Source of the DNA: Gemmatimonadales bacterium
Lineage (GTDB): Bacteria > Gemmatimonadota > Gemmatimonadetes > Gemmatimonadales > GWC2-71-9
DNA: 9,597 nucleotides
Direction of reading: 5' to 3'
NCBI GenBank assembly: GCA_030597435.1
Contig: JAUVRV010000072.1
Span: 1-9,597 of the forward strand
The notes beneath the pieces are model-generated. The model made no database searches. It was not told where the DNA came from and saw only the letters and a list, made by a program, of their open reading frames with translations. The translations under genes and the position numbers were made by a program. Positions 6,700-9,597 of this stretch are shown here, one piece after another (within the stretch, counting starts at the first letter, position 1; every line of letters starts with the position of its first letter).

Positions 6700-7665
6700 T
6701 CATGACAGCCAAACCAAAGCCGTGAACGTGCCAAACACCAGAGGAAAAGCCACACGCCCTATGCGATCTATCTTCTTCACGATCTCATCTTGCCCTTGGG
6801 TCCGTAGGTAGCTAGCCCCTGCCATGACGAACAGCGTCAGAACTACGATACTAGTGGTCCCCAGCATGAAGTAGTCGAGACGGGTAAGGTAGGAGAGCCG
6901 AGGCACCAAGTTGCCCAGCATGAAACGATACGCGATTAGCGTGAGCATGGTGGAGACAACTACACCGACCCGTGTAGGCACGACAGACGGATCGATCCAA
7001 AACACGGTCCAGGCCATCGACACGATGGCTACTAGCGGTATCAGCACCTGGATGACGTAATATCCCCTTTTGCGTTTGGCCTCGACGACGAGAGCCACAC
7101 TCTGCAGCGGACCTGCTTGAGGCGTAGCCCGATACTCTTTGGCCACCAGCTCCGGTTCCGCTATGGTCCAGTCGCTAATGGACAGTTGCTCGTTGCGTAG
7201 CACACTCACAGTGGTATCAGGGATCAGCTCAACCCGATTTCCCCCCATTACCGGCGCCACGACCCAAACATTGAATTGCTGCCGATCCAGGGGGAAATCC
7301 TTCAGGTTCATGGTCGCGGAGAAACGACCCGTGAGTCTCACCGTGTACTGTACGTTGCCGTCCGCGTCGACGTTCACGACCTCCGGCAGCGAACGGTTGG
7401 CCGCCCGTTCGTTAACTATGACGAGAATCGGGTGCCAGACATCATCCAGATCCAGAGTTCGAATACCCTCGTAGTCACCCGCCAGCGTGGGATCGTTCCA
7501 TCGGGCAGCCATGTACACGTCGGCGAAGAACGACTGATCGGCACCGGTGATCTCTACAAGATCGCCCAGATAGATGTAAACACTCACTCGTGGTACTTCC
7601 TGCCTCACCTGCACAGGAGCTGCCAGGCCTAGCAGTGAGAGAAAGGCGAGTGTCGCGTTCACCAT
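6700..7665 (-). CDS. Prokaryotic pentameric ligand-gated ion channel (Cys-loop superfamily, GLIC/ELIC-like)
   Basis: This is a 321-residue protein of the usual length for bacterial members. A short signal peptide (about 1-17) is followed by a beta-rich extracellular ligand-binding domain (about 22-200). That domain contains the signature loop NLKDFPLDRQQFNVWV (120-135), with the invariant Pro125 and Asp127 but no cysteines, as in other prokaryotic homologues. Four membrane helices follow: M1 about 201-224, M2 about 229-250, M3 about 263-286 and M4 about 302-320. The M2 segment VPTRVGVVVSTMLTLIAY followed by NLVPRLSYLTRLD is diagnostic for the family. The M3-M4 link is short (about 15 residues) and there is no C-terminal tail, again as in bacteria. 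The subunit is expected to form a homopentamer in the cytoplasmic membrane with the ligand domain in the periplasm. The pore sequence has Pro at -2' and no Glu at -1', which resembles anion channels. The ligand is unknown. The ATG at 7665 has GGGAG about 10 bases upstream. It appears monocistronic. Confidence 0.93.
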   Translation of the reverse strand: MVNATLAFLSLLGLAAPVQVRQEVPRVSVYIYLGDLVEITGADQSFFADVYMAARWNDPTLAGDYEGIRTLDLDDVWHPILVIVNERAANRSLPEVVNVDADGNVQYTVRLTGRFSATMNLKDFPLDRQQFNVWVVAPVMGGNRVELIPDTTVSVLRNEQLSISDWTIAEPELVAKEYRATPQAGPLQSVALVVEAKRKRGYYVIQVLIPLVAIVSMAWTVFWIDPSVVPTRVGVVVSTMLTLIAYRFMLGNLVPRLSYLTRLDYFMLGTTSIVVLTLFVMAGASYLRTQGQDEIVKKIDRIGRVAFPLVFGTFTALVWLS

Positions 7666-7735
7666 GTTGATTTGACTCCCAGTATCAAGGATCGAAGTGC
7701 CAAGGATGGGTCGAAACTATTATCGTACCCGGTAA

Positions 7736-7779
7736 GCTTCAACCGCTCGAGGATGCCACATTAGGCAAAGCGGTTAAGC
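7736..7779. promoter_or_regulatory. Nested dyad in the divergent channel/small-protein intergenic region
   Basis: GCTT-c-AACCGCT (7736-7747) pairs with AGCGGTTAAGC (7769-7779) as 11 base pairs with one bulged C. Inside it TGCC (7754-7757) pairs with GGCA (7764-7767) around a 6-base loop. It lies 71 bases upstream of the channel start and 100 bases upstream of the divergent small exported protein. It could serve as a shared operator or a structured leader. No known regulator site was recognised. Confidence 0.35.
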
Positions 7780-7831
7780 AAAGAACAGACTACACTTGAC
7801 GAACGACGCCCAATCAGCCATTTACCAGTCC

Positions 7832-7864
7832 TTGAAAACGTCCCTAATAGTTCTCTCATATAAT
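7832..7864 (+). promoter_or_regulatory. Weak candidate promoter elements for the small exported protein
   Basis: TTGAAA (7832-7837) and TATAAT (7859-7864) both match sigma-70 consensus well, but their spacing is 21 bases against the usual 17. The TATAAT also ends only 14 bases before the ATG, leaving almost no leader. A TTGACG at 7796-7801 with a poor -10 (CATTTA, 7819-7824, spacing 17) is an alternative. The ribosome-binding site is GGAG at 7867-7870, 8 bases before the ATG. The AT-rich character fits a promoter region, but the exact promoter is unresolved. Confidence 0.25.
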
Positions 7865-7878
7865 ATGGAGTTTTATAG

Positions 7879-8349
7879 ATGCTGAAGAAGTCACTGATGA
7901 TTGTCGCCCTCCTCATGGCGGTCAACACTGCCGCCAGTGCTCAGGCGAATCTCATGGAACTCGTTCGCTCGGACATGCGCACCCAGGCGCAGACCATAAT
8001 GACCGCCGCGATGCAACTCTCGAACGACGATGCGGAAAAGGTCTGGCCGGTGTATCGCGAATACGAATTGGAACGGTCCAAGTGGGGAGACCAGCGCCTA
8101 GCGTTCATCAAGAGTTACGCCGAACAGTTCGAGTCAATGACCGACGAGGCCGCAAAGCAGCTAGTCGACCAGTGGTTCAAGCTACATGAGAACCGCTTGA
8201 AGCTCTGGAAGAACTACTACAAGAAATTCGAGAAGGAGATCTCCTCTTCGGTAGCCGCGCGGTTCATTCAAGTTGAGAACCAGCTCAACATGATATTGGA
8301 TATCCAGATCGCTCAAGAGCTACCGCTGATATTCAAGCCAGAGATGTAG
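7879..8349 (+). CDS. Small exported helical protein, Spy/CpxP-like in layout
   Basis: This 156-residue protein has a clear signal peptide (MLKK, hydrophobic core, cleavage after ASA at about 21). The mature part is predicted to be entirely helical and rich in Lys, Glu, Gln and aromatic residues. The region LSNDDAEKVWPVYREYELE (47-65) resembles a pattern seen in many exported bacterial proteins of about 150 residues: Leu-x-x-x-x-Ala...(F/V)WPxYxxYexE. A later segment ends in QELPLI. The layout (short, periplasmic, LTxxQ-like helical hairpin) recalls Spy/CpxP chaperones, but the assignment is by general resemblance only. GGAG lies 8 bases before the ATG. It is the only plus-strand gene here, transcribed away from the channel gene and toward the binding-protein gene. 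There is no evidence that it belongs to an operon. Function is unknown; an envelope-stress or chaperone role is a guess. Confidence 0.85.
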   Translation: MLKKSLMIVALLMAVNTAASAQANLMELVRSDMRTQAQTIMTAAMQLSNDDAEKVWPVYREYELERSKWGDQRLAFIKSYAEQFESMTDEAAKQLVDQWFKLHENRLKLWKNYYKKFEKEISSSVAARFIQVENQLNMILDIQIAQELPLIFKPEM

Positions 8350-8357
8350 TCGTAGGA

Positions 8358-8402
8358 TCCAGCCCCGAAAGTCATCAACTGGGTGTTCATTTCGGGGCTG
8401 GA
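8358..8402. terminator. Long perfect hairpin between convergent genes (possible bidirectional terminator)
   Basis: TCCAGCCCCGAAA (8358-8370) and TTTCGGGGCTGGA (8390-8402) form a 13-bp perfect stem with a 19-base loop. It sits 8 bases past the stop of the plus-strand small gene and 11 bases past the stop of the convergent minus-strand binding-protein gene, so it can close both transcripts. Neither strand has a following U run, so it is not a textbook intrinsic terminator. It may act with Rho or protect 3' ends. Confidence 0.55.
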
Positions 8403-8413
8403 CCACCCGGCCC

Positions 8414-9589
8414 TCACCGACGTCTCACCAGTACCGGTCGTCCCTGATTACCGCCGGCGTTGTCCCACGCAATCGTGCCAGCCGCTCCTCGATAACCGCT
8501 ACTGTTGGCGATCGCATCTCGCAGTGCCGCCCGGTTAATCCCGCCCTCCGTGAGAGCCTGTACTAGTAGGTTTACCGCATCATACGTGTATGCGGCACTC
8601 GGTGTAGGCTCTGCGCCGCAACGTTGCATGTACGCCCGCGCGAACGCTGAGTAGCCGGGATTATCCGCACCCGAGAACGGCTGCACGTACAGGATCTCCC
8701 CACCGTAGTGCTTGGTGAGATCCGAGAGCTGCACTCCCGGAATCCACGGCAGCAGTACTGGGATAGAGACTCCACCACTCTGCAGTTCATCCAGCAGCGA
8801 GAATGTCGCCACCAGAGGCATACGCACAACGATGCCATCTGGATCGAACGACCGTGCGCGCCTTACGATCTCCGCGAGGTCGACATTGGTCGGCGACAGC
8901 TCGAGGTGAAACGCTGGTGGCGCCTCGACAGCATGCATCTGATCGAGCATCTCTTCTGCGAAGATCCGTCCATCATGATCGACTGACGTGATCAGACCTA
9001 CCTTCTCCAACGACAACTCCTGCAACCCATCACTTACGATTGTCTCGGCCTGCGCTTGATCGTTGGGGGGCAACCTGAACATCCACGGGATCCGGATATA
9101 AGTCAGCGTCGGATCTGCCGAGACTGGTGAGAGCAAAGGCAGCCAGGCCTTCGCTATGACCTGTTCCGCAATGTGGGTGGCATCACCACTCACCGAGCCT
9201 ATCACCGCCCACACACTGTCTGCGTACACCAGCTTGATCATCTGCTTGGCGCCGCCACGCCAAGGGTCGTCATCCCAGCGGGTCACGATTCGAAGCGGTA
9301 TTCCTGCGAATCCTCCGTTGGCATTCACCTGTTCGACTGCAAGCTGAGCCGCTCTGTACATCGGACCGCCGACGGGATTGCCGCTATCGGTCGGTGCAAA
9401 CAAACCGATCCGTATCTCGTCCAGCTGCGCGGGATCGATGGTCGCTCCCCGCGATCCTGAAAAGTCAACTGGCGTATCCAGAACAGTGGGAGCCTGTTGC
9501 GGATCGCTCGGCTGAGGAGATTGTGTGGTGTGACCTACTGCGTGGCAGGCAAGCATGACGCCGACTGACGGAGTCCAGATCCAGCGCAT
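8414..9589 (-). CDS. Branched-chain amino acid ABC transporter-type substrate-binding lipoprotein (Peripla_BP_6)
   Basis: This 391-residue protein has the type I periplasmic binding-protein fold of the LivJ/Leu-Ile-Val-binding class. A lipoprotein-like signal (MRWIW, then VGVMLAC with Cys15) precedes a Pro/Gln/Ser-rich linker (about 20-57). The binding domain starts at IRIGLFAPTDSG (59-70) and carries family stretches such as AAQLAVEQVNANGGFAG, the hinge-side AVIGSVSGDATHIAEQV, FRLPPNDQAQAETIV, SAAYTYDAVNLLVQAL and the terminal GTIAWDNAGG. No permease or ATPase gene is visible, so it is either an orphan receptor or its partners lie outside the window. Binding proteins of this class bind amino acids, amides, urea or aromatic acids; the ligand is not readable. 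The ATG at 9589 is preceded by GAGG only about 3 bases away. The frame stays open to the right edge, so an upstream start is possible. It is convergent with the small exported protein. Confidence 0.88.
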   Translation of the reverse strand: MRWIWTPSVGVMLACHAVGHTTQSPQPSDPQQAPTVLDTPVDFSGSRGATIDPAQLDEIRIGLFAPTDSGNPVGGPMYRAAQLAVEQVNANGGFAGIPLRIVTRWDDDPWRGGAKQMIKLVYADSVWAVIGSVSGDATHIAEQVIAKAWLPLLSPVSADPTLTYIRIPWMFRLPPNDQAQAETIVSDGLQELSLEKVGLITSVDHDGRIFAEEMLDQMHAVEAPPAFHLELSPTNVDLAEIVRRARSFDPDGIVVRMPLVATFSLLDELQSGGVSIPVLLPWIPGVQLSDLTKHYGGEILYVQPFSGADNPGYSAFARAYMQRCGAEPTPSAAYTYDAVNLLVQALTEGGINRAALRDAIANSSGYRGAAGTIAWDNAGGNQGRPVLVRRR

Positions 9590-9597
9590 TACCTCAG

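Noticed and set aside
1..9597. Mobile elements, CRISPR repeats, phage genes, tRNA or rRNA
   Set aside because: No transposase or integrase motif, regularly spaced repeat or structural RNA signature was seen on either strand.

Overview
This is a 9.6-kb stretch of bacterial chromosome of moderately high GC content with dense gene packing. It carries seven complete protein genes on the minus strand, one on the plus strand, a minus-strand gene cut by the left edge, and a short minus-strand remnant of a ninth. The minus-strand gene at the right end starts 8 bases from the edge, so its start is not fully certain. A Gram-negative cell is suggested by a phosphoheptose isomerase (GmhA-type), two lipoproteins with lipoboxes and several Sec-exported proteins. 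The mixture of S15/CocE hydrolase, DUF2092, DUF6515, a PafA-like phosphodiesterase remnant and a bacterial ligand-gated channel would fit groups such as Gemmatimonadota, Acidobacteriota or marine proteobacteria. Sequence reading alone cannot fix the phylum. No rRNA, tRNA, CRISPR array, insertion sequence or phage gene was seen.

Left block (1-2933, all minus, transcribed right to left): a membrane-anchored S15/CocE-type hydrolase, then a GmhA-type sugar-phosphate isomerase overlapping it by ATGA, then a ROK-family sugar kinase starting 3 bases after the isomerase stop and running off the left edge. The spacing makes this a coupled operon. The isomerase and kinase point to phosphorylated-sugar (perhaps heptose) metabolism; the role of the hydrolase is open. 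Two strong hairpins at 2973-3048 separate this block from the next.

Second block (3095-5085, minus): a DUF2092 lipoprotein followed 23 bases later by an exported DUF6515-repeat protein with an extremely basic N-terminal half and an acidic repeat half. Both are predicted envelope proteins and probably form one transcription unit.

Middle (5236-6404, minus): a short stranded C-terminal piece of an alkaline-phosphatase-superfamily (type I phosphodiesterase) gene, then an intact NmrA/HSCARG-like NAD(P)-binding protein.

Right block (6700-9589): a prokaryotic pentameric ligand-gated ion channel (minus), a small exported helical protein (plus, divergent from the channel across a 213-bp intergenic region with a nested dyad), and a Leu/Ile/Val-binding-type (Peripla_BP_6) lipoprotein (minus, convergent with the small gene across a 13-bp perfect hairpin). 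The channel is the most striking gene. Its pore helix carries the Pro-Thr-Arg-Val-Gly pattern at -2' to 2' that resembles animal anion-selective glycine/GABA-A receptors and lacks the glutamate at -1' typical of cation channels.
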